DNA from: a virus
Length of the DNA stretch: 44,207 nt
Strand: one strand, 5' to 3'
Virus record (IMG/VR): IMGVR_UViG_3300006641_000049
Location: 1-44,207 of that record
In this document: piece after piece, positions 36,576-44,080 of the stretch
Layout: each line of letters starts with the position of its first letter
How positions within the stretch are numbered: position 1 is the stretch's first letter
Notes under the pieces: generated by a model
Told to the model about the DNA's origin: nothing
Seen by the model: the letters and a program-made list of their open reading frames with translations, nothing else
The model's database searches: none
Translations under genes and position numbers: made by a program

Positions 36576-36781
36576 GGGTGGGGAGACTCCTGAGACTCCC
36601 GCGCCTTCAGCATGGCGTCCGCAAACTCGTAGGCCCACTTGGCTATCTCCTTGTCGTGCAGCACCCCGGACTGCTCCATCAGACCTGTGAGCGCAGCCGC
36701 TGCGAAGTAGTCGCGCAGGGTCATGCCAGATTCCGGCTCGTGCCCGCGCTGATCGCCGTTTGGGAATGCTGATTCGTTCAT
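36572..36781 (-). CDS. Widespread phage protein, GMTLRDYFAA type (69 aa)
   Basis: GMTLRDYFAAAALTGLM and IAKWAYEFADAMLKARE are typical of a common phage hypothetical family. AAGGAGAAG precedes the ATG. Heads a chain of overlapping genes down to 35585. Confidence 0.82.
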   Translation of the reverse strand: MNESAFPNGDQRGHEPESGMTLRDYFAAAALTGLMEQSGVLHDKEIAKWAYEFADAMLKARESQESPHP

Positions 36782-36801
36782 CTCACTTCTCCTTGTGGAG
36801 T

Positions 36802-37086
36802 TCATACGGTGGCACCAAATTCTTTCACACAAAATTCTTTGAACGCATCTTCCGATGCAAACGTCTGCACCATATTCTGATGGCGCGACGACCGCAAGTC
36901 AAGACGTTTCTCGCTCCAGATCATCAGTTCGGCATCGAGGGTTCGCGCCAAACCAAACGTGATGGACCGATACTTGCCGGGACCGTCCTGACGCGCATGA
37001 ATGCCGGTCAGCACACCATACGGTGCCGTCTGCCACGTGCCAATCCATTCTGCCAGTCGCTGCTGAAGCTGTTCTCGTGTACTCAT
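36802..37086 (-). CDS. Unknown 94-residue protein
   Basis: QQRLAEWIGTWQTAPYGVLT, then KYRSITFGLARTLDAEL and EDAFKEFCVKEFG. Leaderless promoter, no ribosome site. Confidence 0.72.
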   Translation of the reverse strand: MSTREQLQQRLAEWIGTWQTAPYGVLTGIHARQDGPGKYRSITFGLARTLDAELMIWSEKRLDLRSSRHQNMVQTFASEDAFKEFCVKEFGATV

Positions 37087-37092
37087 ACAACA

Positions 37093-37121
37093 AGGTTACC
37101 TGAAGTCTTGTGAGTTGTCAA
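37093..37121 (-). promoter_or_regulatory. Promoter, leaderless placement (37086)
   Basis: -35 TTGACA, 17 bp, -10 TAACCT; 6 bp to ATG. Confidence 0.7.
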
Positions 37122-37396
37122 GGATGAATCGAATAGCCACACCCGTCATCATATCCTGAAGACGAACGACCACGACCTGTGCCTTGACCGCCACCATCTC
37201 CGTTCCCATGGCTGATTCCACGTCCAAAACCAACGGACGGAGTTCGGATGTTGGCAACATCGAAGCACTGACGAACCCAATCTTGCTCGTCGTATGTTCC
37301 AAACCCATCACCGTTGCTGTCGCCGCACCCACTACCTTGGCCTAAACCATAATATTGCGTCGTGAATAATTGAGCGGCATCTTTATAGCTAACCAT
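37118..37396 (-). CDS. Gly-rich protein (member 7)
   Basis: 92 residues. YYGLGQGSGCGDSNGDGFG and FGRGISHGNGDGGGQGTGRG around an ordinary core (YDEQDWVRQCFDVANI). GGAGAC precedes the ATG, which overlaps the end of member 8. Confidence 0.65.
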   Translation of the reverse strand: MVSYKDAAQLFTTQYYGLGQGSGCGDSNGDGFGTYDEQDWVRQCFDVANIRTPSVGFGRGISHGNGDGGGQGTGRGRSSSGYDDGCGYSIHP

Positions 37397-37628
37397 TTCC
37401 GTCTCCGAGTTCAGTTTCCCACGCAGAGATATCGCTTACGATGGAACACCCAATTCCGGTGAAATCTTTATACCCATAACCGGTACCGTATCCCTCACCA
37501 ACACCATGGCCATCGATAATGTCGATGGGGGCATCACTGATCGCTTCGCCACCAGTGCCGTCACTAAACCCGCCGCTACAGTTATCGGGCGTATGCCCGA
37601 AACCATAGGCGTAACAATTATTCGTCAT
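37389..37628 (-). CDS. Gly-rich protein (member 8)
   Basis: 79 residues. NNCYAYGFGHTPDNCSGGFS and DGHGVGEGYGTGYGYKDFTG; ends LGDGNG. AAGGA 8 nt before the ATG; overlaps the end of the basic 37618 gene. Confidence 0.65.
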   Translation of the reverse strand: MTNNCYAYGFGHTPDNCSGGFSDGTGGEAISDAPIDIIDGHGVGEGYGTGYGYKDFTGIGCSIVSDISAWETELGDGNG

Positions 37629-37758
37629 CACGCCGGTCCTTGACTCGACCCTTGTGCTTGGCCTTACGGTCCAGCACACGCGTCTTCACGGCATGGTAGC
37701 CGCCAGTCTGACGCGGCAGTGGAATACGAATGGTCTTGGCAATCTGTGCGGTGTTCAT
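37618..37758 (-). CDS. Basic 46-residue protein
   Basis: KTIRIPLPRQTGGYHAVKTR, then VLDRKAKHKGRVKDRRD. GAAGGAG precedes the ATG. Likely nucleic-acid binding by charge only. Confidence 0.65.
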   Translation of the reverse strand: MNTAQIAKTIRIPLPRQTGGYHAVKTRVLDRKAKHKGRVKDRRDDE

Positions 37759-37786
37759 GACTGGCTCCTTCTGTGTGAAATTCTAT

Positions 37787-38038
37787 TTATTCTACCACAG
37801 TTTCCACAACATCTTCAACCATTGAGGTTGTAATCATGCGACCAATCAGCACCGCACGATGTTCAGGCGCAGCACTGACCACAAAACACATACCTCGTCC
37901 GACTTGTGGGCCAAAGATCATAGACCCTTCAAACGGACCCGCGTATTTCGGATTGGTAGACCGCAGCGTTCCGGTCAGACCATTTTCCGTCTCAAAGGTA
38001 TAACGCGTATTCACTGTGTTAATCGTCATGGTGCGCAT
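37787..38038 (-). CDS. Unknown 83-residue protein
   Basis: TRYTFETENGLTGTLRSTNP, then MIFGPQVGRGMCFVVS. GGAG 11 nt upstream; a second ATG at 38029 is possible. Confidence 0.7.
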   Translation of the reverse strand: MRTMTINTVNTRYTFETENGLTGTLRSTNPKYAGPFEGSMIFGPQVGRGMCFVVSAAPEHRAVLIGRMITTSMVEDVVETVVE

Positions 38039-38072
38039 AAGAATTGTTTCTCCAAACATCAAGTATGCACAG

Positions 38073-38102
38073 AGTATAACATGTCGTGTTGACTGGCGTC
38101 AA
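38073..38102 (-). promoter_or_regulatory. Promoter for the 38038 gene
   Basis: -35 TTGACG, 18 bp, -10 TATACT. Confidence 0.65.
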
Positions 38103-38116
38103 CCATCAATCACAGA

Positions 38117-38581
38117 TTACCAACTCGACTGATAATAAAAATTGCTCACCCACCCAAATCGGTTGCATTCGTCAATCAGTGCCGTCAGACCCTTTTCGGT
38201 GTTGGTAATATCTTCCCAAAAATATTCATCGATATCAGTGGACCCGAAAAAGAATCCAGACAAGGGTGGCAGCGCCTCTTCAGCAGGCACCGTCTTTGCC
38301 AGCACAGCCCGACACAGATCACGCAGCGCAACCAGTTGTGAATCCGCGACAAAATATTCTTCGCAATCGTCCACCCCATTCTGCACATGCTTGACGAACC
38401 ATGCATGAATGGCATTGGCCTTGCGCCAGTACATCGCTTCTTCGATGATGAAGGAGATGCGGCTTGGGTTAATTACATGCGTGTGTGGACCCACCACCGT
38501 GATGGTGTGACGTTCGCCCTGTTTCATATAGTCCCAATTCTTCACATACGTCTTCTTCATCAGATACATATCCAGACCCAT
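38117..38581 (-). CDS. Widespread phage protein, MGLDMYL type (154 aa)
   Basis: MGLDMYLMKKTYVKNWDY opens; EEAMYWRKANAIHAWFVKHV and GSTDIDEYFWEDI follow, all diagnostic of a family present in many phages and some bacteria, role unknown. TAATG-coupled to the 38581 gene. Confidence 0.85.
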   Translation of the reverse strand: MGLDMYLMKKTYVKNWDYMKQGERHTITVVGPHTHVINPSRISFIIEEAMYWRKANAIHAWFVKHVQNGVDDCEEYFVADSQLVALRDLCRAVLAKTVPAEEALPPLSGFFFGSTDIDEYFWEDITNTEKGLTALIDECNRFGWVSNFYYQSSW

Positions 38582-38844
38582 TACTGTTCTCCTTGAAAGT
38601 GTTCGAACGATGATAGCGCATCTTCAGCCGTGGCGTAACGGGTTCGCAGAAAAAATTCGGCTGTACGACTCGACGGCTGTGGTTCGTATTCCCATTCGCC
38701 GTCTCGATTCATCACATACCCGTCATCTTCGCATACAATGGCCCACCCTGTCAAGCCTCGATGTTGAATCGTGATAACTGGCGGTTCAAACCCGGCGTTT
38801 CGCACAATGACGTATTTCGTGGGAAGCAATGTAAATGCAGACAT
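38581..38844 (-). CDS. Unknown 87-residue protein
   Basis: TKYVIVRNAGFEPPVITIQH and a C-terminal FFLRTRYATAEDALSSFEHF. AGAGGA precedes the ATG. Confidence 0.72.
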   Translation of the reverse strand: MSAFTLLPTKYVIVRNAGFEPPVITIQHRGLTGWAIVCEDDGYVMNRDGEWEYEPQPSSRTAEFFLRTRYATAEDALSSFEHFQGEQ

Positions 38845-38997
38845 GAAATATTCCTCTGAAAAAAGGCCCAACCGAGGTAGCGACCCTCGCCTTGTTGCGT
38901 GTGGTGCAATGGCCATTGCCCCGTCCTCTGTCCTGTATGCATCCAGAAACACATTAGCAACCGTGACGCCTGTACACTAGTTGGGCATATAACGGAA

Positions 38998-39378
38998 TTA
39001 CTGTTCCGTGTCCGTCTTCTGATAATACACGGGAACGATGGTCTTGTCAAGATAGTGAATGTAGGCGAACGGCTCTCCATTGGTGTGCGTATGGTAATAC
39101 GTGGGCGCTTTGACGACGCCAGCACTCGCATCCTTCACGCCATGAACCATTGGTGTGTCGGTCGCATTCCTATCCGAATACTGTTGATACCATCGGTCGC
39201 CACAACACTCACAATCGTAGCCAGATTCACACCCGTCGAAATACAAACCGATATCTTCGGCGCGTCGATTCGCCTCGTCTGCATTTGCCGCTTCGATGAT
39301 GACATGTTCAGAAATACCCGTCTTGTGGTCATACACGTAACGACCACCCGAATTGTTCTGCGCATATTCAAAAAACAT
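38998..39378 (-). CDS. Widespread phage protein, FDGCxxGxDCxCCGDRW type (126 aa)
   Basis: EYAQNNSGGRYVYD opens, then NADEANRRAEDIGLYFDGCE and DCECCGDRWYQ. This Cys-rich family is common in phages; function unknown. AAGGAG precedes the ATG. Confidence 0.85.
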   Translation of the reverse strand: MFFEYAQNNSGGRYVYDHKTGISEHVIIEAANADEANRRAEDIGLYFDGCESGYDCECCGDRWYQQYSDRNATDTPMVHGVKDASAGVVKAPTYYHTHTNGEPFAYIHYLDKTIVPVYYQKTDTEQ

Positions 39379-39380
39379 CG

Positions 39381-39842
39381 TTACTCCTTGGTGAGATATC
39401 TCACGATACTCGCAACATGATCCTCTGTCAACCCTGTATACAACTGCGTTTTAACGTGTGGGTATGGAACACCATGTAGCGTCTCATCATCAATGATGAC
39501 CGCCGTGCCGGTGAACTGGTGTTCATCAACCCATGCCCGAATCTCTTTCGGGCGACACCGTGACACAATATTATCATCGAGTAATTGATCTGACCATGGC
39601 GTCGTGCCAATCACACGATCCGCAATCGTTTCACCGGTCGGCAGCATCACCACCCGAAACATCGCCATGAGTTCTGGCATGTCATACAGACGCCACGACG
39701 ATGATACCACAATCCGTGCGGACGTTTGTGAAAGAATGGACACCAACGCCGCCAGACACGGCGCGTGAAGCGTTCGGGAGTCTTTCCCATACGGAATCAG
39801 CACACCATCAATGTCAAGAAAAATAATAGGAAAAGGAAACAT
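39381..39842 (-). CDS. HAD-fold phosphatase-like protein
   Basis: 153 residues. FLDIDGVLIPYG is the DxDG motif I with both catalytic Asp; IVVSSSWR is motif II; AVIIDDET near the end gives motif IV acids. Matches the small HAD domain found in phage RNA-repair-type proteins. Substrate unknown. Lies near an RNA ligase gene (42838), so RNA end repair is one possibility. Confidence 0.82.
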   Translation of the reverse strand: MFPFPIIFLDIDGVLIPYGKDSRTLHAPCLAALVSILSQTSARIVVSSSWRLYDMPELMAMFRVVMLPTGETIADRVIGTTPWSDQLLDDNIVSRCRPKEIRAWVDEHQFTGTAVIIDDETLHGVPYPHVKTQLYTGLTEDHVASIVRYLTKE

Positions 39843-39845
39843 AAA

Positions 39846-39935
39846 TTACTCTTGTGGTGTCCACGTCAGACAGGCATATATCGCCAGCGTGAAGCATATG
39901 ACGAGTACAACCCGTATCACAAATTCATATAGCAT
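39846..39935 (-). CDS. Tiny membrane peptide (29 aa)
   Basis: FVIRVVLVICFTLAIYACL helix. Start overlaps the upstream stop (TGATG). Confidence 0.5.
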   Translation of the reverse strand: MLYEFVIRVVLVICFTLAIYACLTWTPQE

Positions 39936-40093
39936 CATACACGCGTCTCTTCTGTCGTGTCAAATGTTCGCACCGTGCGTGTGCCATTGGTCAATTGCAC
40001 CCACAGATAAATCGCTGTGGCGCACGAACCAACAGCTAGACCATTGACGAACACCAGCGCATAATTAACCCATGGTTGAAGAGTCACGGTCAT
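39935..40093 (-). CDS. Small membrane protein (52 aa)
   Basis: NYALVFVNGLAVGSCATAIY helix, then a polar Thr-rich tail. Leaderless promoter. Confidence 0.62.
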   Translation of the reverse strand: MTVTLQPWVNYALVFVNGLAVGSCATAIYLWVQLTNGTRTVRTFDTTEETRV

Positions 40094-40274
40094 TCTCAAT
40101 TCTAGCAGGGCCGTGTGAGGATACACAACCAAAAAAGTATTCATTATCCTTCCACCGCAGGGCCACACCAAAGATGCCAGTCCAGACCACCGTGACATCG
40201 GACAACAGATGAAACGTAACGATCATCGGCGTTCGGTGCAGCGGGAACCAATACCACTTCAAGAGTTTTGTCAT
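40065..40274 (-). CDS. Unknown 69-residue protein
   Basis: KLLKWYWFPLHRTPMIVTFH, then VVWTGIFGVALRWKDNEYFF. GAGGA precedes the ATG. Preferred over a competing frame (40144-40398) without a ribosome site. Hydrophobic centre may be membrane-associated. Confidence 0.62.
   Translation of the reverse strand: MTKLLKWYWFPLHRTPMIVTFHLLSDVTVVWTGIFGVALRWKDNEYFFGCVSSHGPARIENDRDSSTMG
40099..40128 (-). promoter_or_regulatory. Promoter, leaderless placement (40093)
   Basis: -35 TTGTGT, 18 bp, -10 TAGAAT; 5 bp to ATG. Confidence 0.55.
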
Positions 40275-40279
40275 AGGGT

Positions 40280-40777
40280 TTATCCTCGCGGAAAGAACTG
40301 TCGTGTCCGGACAGGCGTGACCATTTCAATGCCCACTTGTTCCAGCCGTTCGAAATACCCCGTCCATGCAGATGTGGAAATAGTATCGACCGTGCCATTC
40401 TCCAACGTCACAGTAATGCGGTAGCGGTCGTCGCCACGGTTCTCGCCACGGTTCTCGTCATGATCTACGATAGCCTTCGCCACACGTTCCGCGTTTTCCC
40501 ACGTTCCGTATGCGGCGACATATTCGATACATCCGGTTTCATGATGAAACGAATCGCCGGTTGTATGTCGCGCAATCACCAGATACACCGCAGCATTGTC
40601 TTCCGGCACCACATCACACGTGACAGTAAAATATTCGTTCTTGCCCACACACGTGTAGCCGTTGATGCGCACCAGATCATGATGAAGATCATCCGCATCC
40701 CACCGGTCGGACGAATCACGCTGTCTGGTCACCACCGTTCGACGTTCATCATCAATCTTCAAATACTTTGTCTGCAT
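40280..40777 (-). CDS. Unknown 165-residue protein
   Basis: YFTVTCDVVPEDNAAVYLVI and a C-terminal RYRITVTLENGTVDTIST unit. Charged, with HDENRGENRGDD linker. Not recognised. Confidence 0.75.
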   Translation of the reverse strand: MQTKYLKIDDERRTVVTRQRDSSDRWDADDLHHDLVRINGYTCVGKNEYFTVTCDVVPEDNAAVYLVIARHTTGDSFHHETGCIEYVAAYGTWENAERVAKAIVDHDENRGENRGDDRYRITVTLENGTVDTISTSAWTGYFERLEQVGIEMVTPVRTRQFFPRG

Positions 40778-40801
40778 AAAATACTCTTTCTATACTCTAT
40801 C

Positions 40802-41293
40802 TTACACCAACGATGTTAGCGAGTCAATGGTGTGTGACACCGCATTCTTCAGTGCGTCCAGTTCGGCGTCTTTATCGTCCACTTCTTTCGTCATCCGCAG
40901 AATTTCATCGCGCATCCATTCAATGGTGTTCACACCATCAGGTGCGCCGACAACTTCCGCTGCCTCTTCCAGCAACTGTTTGGTCTGGTCTGTCTCTGTT
41001 TGAAGCTGGTATGTATTCATTCGGGCAGTTTCTAGTTCGTTACGAAACGCACCAACCGTTTTATCCAACATGTGCAGCACGTCCTTCACCCGATACGCAT
41101 CCTCGTCATTCACCTTCGCGTTTCTATATTCTGTAATTGCGTTATACAAACCACGTTTTTGATCAAACGGGTTGTATTCGTAGTTGATGTCATACCTGAC
41201 ATATGCAAGTTTATGGACGGGAATTGACGACCAATAGACACCCAACCGTTGGCATTCATCGACGCTTCTAATGTCACTGAGATATTTGATCAT
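40802..41293 (-). CDS. Coiled-coil protein (163 aa)
   Basis: Heptad-rich second half (LETARMNTYQLQTETDQTKQ, MTKEVDDKDAELDALKNAV). Leaderless promoter, no ribosome site. Function unknown. Confidence 0.75.
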   Translation of the reverse strand: MIKYLSDIRSVDECQRLGVYWSSIPVHKLAYVRYDINYEYNPFDQKRGLYNAITEYRNAKVNDEDAYRVKDVLHMLDKTVGAFRNELETARMNTYQLQTETDQTKQLLEEAAEVVGAPDGVNTIEWMRDEILRMTKEVDDKDAELDALKNAVSHTIDSLTSLV

Positions 41294-41299
41294 AGAGAT

Positions 41300-41329
41300 A
41301 TCCTACCAACACACATGGCGCTATGTCAA
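41300..41329 (-). promoter_or_regulatory. Promoter, leaderless placement (41293)
   Basis: -35 TTGACA, 18 bp, -10 TAGGAT; 6 bp to ATG. Confidence 0.75.
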
Positions 41330-41623
41330 CTAGACACCTGTGCCGTTCACATAACCACCGCATTCCGCATGACCGCAACCTTCGCCCTCTACATGATAGC
41401 CGCCGCAGCCGTCAACAAAAAACGCCAGATCATCACCATACCCCGCGCCACGATAGTCACCACTACCACTCGCGTGGCCAAATCCGTTGGTATTTCCTGA
41501 GTCGCGCATAATTCGACTGTATCCGTTCCCGCAGTTATAATCATACCCAAAACCAGAACCACGGCCACAACCGTAGTGGTCGCCAACAAAACAATAATTA
41601 TACAGATATTCGTGACCAATCAT
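41330..41623 (-). CDS. Gly-rich protein (member 9)
   Basis: 97 residues. CFVGDHYGCGRGSGFGYDYN, NGFGHASGSGDYRGAGYGDD, CGGYHVEGEGCGHAECGGY. Rich in Cys as well as Gly. Start directly follows the upstream stop. Contains the -35 and -10 of the next promoter near its end. Confidence 0.65.
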   Translation of the reverse strand: MIGHEYLYNYCFVGDHYGCGRGSGFGYDYNCGNGYSRIMRDSGNTNGFGHASGSGDYRGAGYGDDLAFFVDGCGGYHVEGEGCGHAECGGYVNGTGV

Positions 41624-41953
41624 TTATGTGTTCGTCCGTGTCCGGAGAAATAATACCACAGCAGGCGCGTCAGCGTATGTCACCGTGACGCGAAAGTTAT
41701 CGTCATCGAGTCGTCGTCGTTCCCACACATCCCAATCGCTCATGCGTCCAGCTTCAGGATGCCAACAATGTTGATCGAGAGGTTTGGACATTTCGTCATC
41801 ATCAACCGCATGAATAGAGACACACACAGACGTTGGCGTGGACCGCGTATAGGTGACGTTCACAACCACATCGTCTTTCACCTGAGTCGCATACGCGTTC
41901 GTGATAGGAAACGCCCACAACATCTGCATCAGAAATACAAACACCAGCATACG
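41624..41953 (-). CDS. Secreted or periplasmic protein (109 aa)
   Basis: Signal peptide MLVFVFLMQMLWAFPITNAYA, cleavage likely after AYA. The mature part is beta-rich (DDVVVNVTYTRSTPTSVCVS, FRVTVTYADAPAVVLFL). AAGGAA precedes the ATG. Role unknown. Confidence 0.75.
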   Translation of the reverse strand, partial: RMLVFVFLMQMLWAFPITNAYATQVKDDVVVNVTYTRSTPTSVCVSIHAVDDDEMSKPLDQHCWHPEAGRMSDWDVWERRRLDDDNFRVTVTYADAPAVVLFLRTRTNT

Positions 41954-41976
41954 GTCTTCCTTGTGAAAAACACAGC

Positions 41977-42025
41977 GAAGCAATCCTTTACTACCGTCTA
42001 TCGGGTCGTAGTAAAGGATTGCTTC
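41977..42025 (-). terminator. Perfect 18-bp hairpin terminator
   Basis: Arms GAAGCAATCCTTTACTAC and complement, 13-nt loop, starting just past the 42033 stop; GCTGTGTTTTTC follows on the minus strand. Confidence 0.65.
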
Positions 42026-42032
42026 TCGTGTG

Positions 42033-42377
42033 CTACGCCTTCCAGACAGGCACGGACGCAATCGACGCACGAGCCTCGGGCGTGACGTTGAGAATCTCAA
42101 TCGCCTCCGTCAGCAGCACCTCATCGACTTCCTCCGGAAACTTGCACTCGGACGGCTTCGTGGTGCCGCTCTGCGCAAGCTGGCTCAGGCTGGCAGCGCC
42201 CGCCCAATACCAGATACGACGGGCGTCGTTCAGCACGACTTCCTTGCCGTCGCGGGACTTGAGCGTCCCCGCAAACACACCAGCGGAATACGTGCGGACA
42301 ATCACGTACTTGCCCTTCGGGGTCGCCGCCTTCGCTGCCGTCTTCGTCGCTGCCTTGCTCGTCTTCTTCGTTGCCAT
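42033..42377 (-). CDS. DUF6948-like phage protein
   Basis: 114 residues. Lys/Ala-rich start (ATKKTSKAATKTAAKAA), then YVIVRTYSAGVFAGTLKSRD, VLNDARRIWYWAGAASLSQL, the recurring core of this family. AAGGAG precedes the ATG. Function unknown. Confidence 0.82.
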   Translation of the reverse strand: MATKKTSKAATKTAAKAATPKGKYVIVRTYSAGVFAGTLKSRDGKEVVLNDARRIWYWAGAASLSQLAQSGTTKPSECKFPEEVDEVLLTEAIEILNVTPEARASIASVPVWKA

Positions 42378-42433
42378 GTGTATCATCTCCTTGAGAAAAA
42401 GTAAATTACTAACCAACCAACACACCAAGTGTC

Positions 42434-42838
42434 TCACATCTGAGGTTCGGTGTCAACCTCATTCAACACGTCCACAAATTCCTGTGGTAGATGGACGTTT
42501 GGTGTCGCGTTCGCAAACAGAGGCGCAATCTCGGCTGGTGTGTACCCAGCCAGCCCGCATCCAATCGCGACAACACGAAAGTTCAGATAGGGATGCTTCG
42601 CTGCGTATGCCAAGAAATCTACCACATACGGTCGAATCGTGTCAACAGACAACACATTAAAATGTTCATCCTTTGTGGGAATGGCGTAGGACAACCCCTG
42701 CGGCCCAACACCACACCCGTAGATTGCGCCATAATATTTGACGGCTTCACGCGCAGAACCTGCTCCATGTTTGCCAGCGAGGTTCGACCCGAAAACAAAA
42801 ATATCAAGGGGGTCCATTTCATCAAGGAATAATGCCAT
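42434..42838 (-). CDS. Macro-domain-like protein
   Basis: 134 residues. IFVFGSNLAGKHGAGSAREA, GVGPQGLSYAIPTKD and VVAIGCGLAGYTPAEIAPLF match phage proteins annotated as macro-like/A1pp, with Gly-rich loops for ADP-ribose-type ligands. Could act on NAD-derived nucleotides or ADP-ribosylated targets. TAATG-coupled to the RNA ligase gene. Confidence 0.8.
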   Translation of the reverse strand: MALFLDEMDPLDIFVFGSNLAGKHGAGSAREAVKYYGAIYGCGVGPQGLSYAIPTKDEHFNVLSVDTIRPYVVDFLAYAAKHPYLNFRVVAIGCGLAGYTPAEIAPLFANATPNVHLPQEFVDVLNEVDTEPQM

Positions 42839-43473
42839 TACGACCCCTTGACTTTGGACTTCGGCACGTCGTCCTTGTCGCACGTGACCTTGAACATCAT
42901 GTTCGCCGCCGTATGGAAGACCACCACACCTTCAGGCTTCATGAATCCCGGCGAAGCGACACTGCCGCCTTCTCTCAGCCGACGAATGATATCCTGCACG
43001 ACAAACGTGTCGAATGCGCCACGATACAGTTCCGGCACGACGCCACAACACGCAGGACGAACCGAGTCATCGGCCCAGCGAGACACATTGAACAGGCTGA
43101 ACCGCTTGTCGCCCTTCGTCAGTCCATACCCACGCTGAATGCCGCTGCCCCACCACTCACCGTAATGGAAACCATGGCCCAGCTTGAACAGTTCTTCGGC
43201 ATTGTCGCTGACCCACTTGGCGAATCCATAATTATCATCGCCGGGAATAATATTGCGCGTCCGGCTCTGTGCAAACAGATACATCTGTGTGCCGTCCAGA
43301 CGCGTCATCGACGCGATACACAGATTCGGGTTGCCACCTTCTGCAAGAAACAGATCATACTCTGCCTGATCGATGATGCGCACCGCCGCGTTCGTGCCAT
43401 CAATCTTTTCAGTAATGACGCACTCGCGATTCAGTCGTGCCATCTTCGGAAATTCTCGAAACATCTCACTCAT
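42838..43473 (-). CDS. RNA ligase (Rnl2-like nucleotidyltransferase)
   Basis: 211 residues. Motif I ITEKIDGTNAAV with the nucleotidylated Lys, III HYGEWWGSGIQRGYG, IIIa KRFSLFNV, IV KPEGVVVFH, V MFKVT: the full set. Seals RNA nicks, perhaps tRNA cut by host defences. No C-terminal extension, so a minimal enzyme. AAAGGA precedes the ATG. Confidence 0.9.
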   Translation of the reverse strand: MSEMFREFPKMARLNRECVITEKIDGTNAAVRIIDQAEYDLFLAEGGNPNLCIASMTRLDGTQMYLFAQSRTRNIIPGDDNYGFAKWVSDNAEELFKLGHGFHYGEWWGSGIQRGYGLTKGDKRFSLFNVSRWADDSVRPACCGVVPELYRGAFDTFVVQDIIRRLREGGSVASPGFMKPEGVVVFHTAANMMFKVTCDKDDVPKSKVKGS

Positions 43474-43490
43474 GTGTTAGTCCTTTCGGT

Positions 43491-44066
43491 TTACCACGAA
43501 ATCGTAAAAGCACGTTCGCCCTTGTGCTGTTCCAGAAACGCCACCACATCAGACGCCGATTCAACAGCATACCTCGTAATGTTCGGAATGTCAAATGCAT
43601 TGGCAACCTCTGCAATGAGGTCATCCGTAATCAGCACACCATATGCTCCCTTGTCGTCAAATAGTTCTGACAGGCGTTCGATGGGGCCGGGAATATATGT
43701 GTCGTGGTCTTCCATGTGTGCCGCCTTGAGCCACGAGACTTCTCCGACATACAGATTGGGCGTCAGCGACATGATCGAGAATGAGTATTCGAGCAGCCAC
43801 GAAATACCCAGCGGGTTGTCCCGCACAAAATTTCCATTCGCATCCCAACACGCGTCCTCGTTCGCCACACGCGCTTCGTCACTCGACCACCCATAACCAT
43901 TTTTCCACAGATCGCCAATGAGACGGCACTGTTCTCGTGTGGGGTATCTATTTCGGTCATCCCGACGCCCATAGTAAGGCGACCCAATAGAATTCGAGAA
44001 AAATTCTTCCATGACCTGTTCGGTCACATACTGATTGCGAATATGAATCGTGAAGGCAGCAGCCAT
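43491..44066 (-). CDS. Unknown 191-residue protein
   Basis: TEQVMEEFFSNSIGSPYYGR, then DLWKNGYGWSSDEARVANED and YAVESASDVVAFLEQHKGE. GAAGGA precedes the ATG. Not recognised. Confidence 0.75.
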   Translation of the reverse strand: MAAAFTIHIRNQYVTEQVMEEFFSNSIGSPYYGRRDDRNRYPTREQCRLIGDLWKNGYGWSSDEARVANEDACWDANGNFVRDNPLGISWLLEYSFSIMSLTPNLYVGEVSWLKAAHMEDHDTYIPGPIERLSELFDDKGAYGVLITDDLIAEVANAFDIPNITRYAVESASDVVAFLEQHKGERAFTISW

Positions 44067-44080
44067 TATATCCTTCTCCG

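Noticed and set aside
40144-40398. 84-codon minus ORF
   Set aside because: Competes with two genes that have GAGGA sites or longer frames; no start signal.
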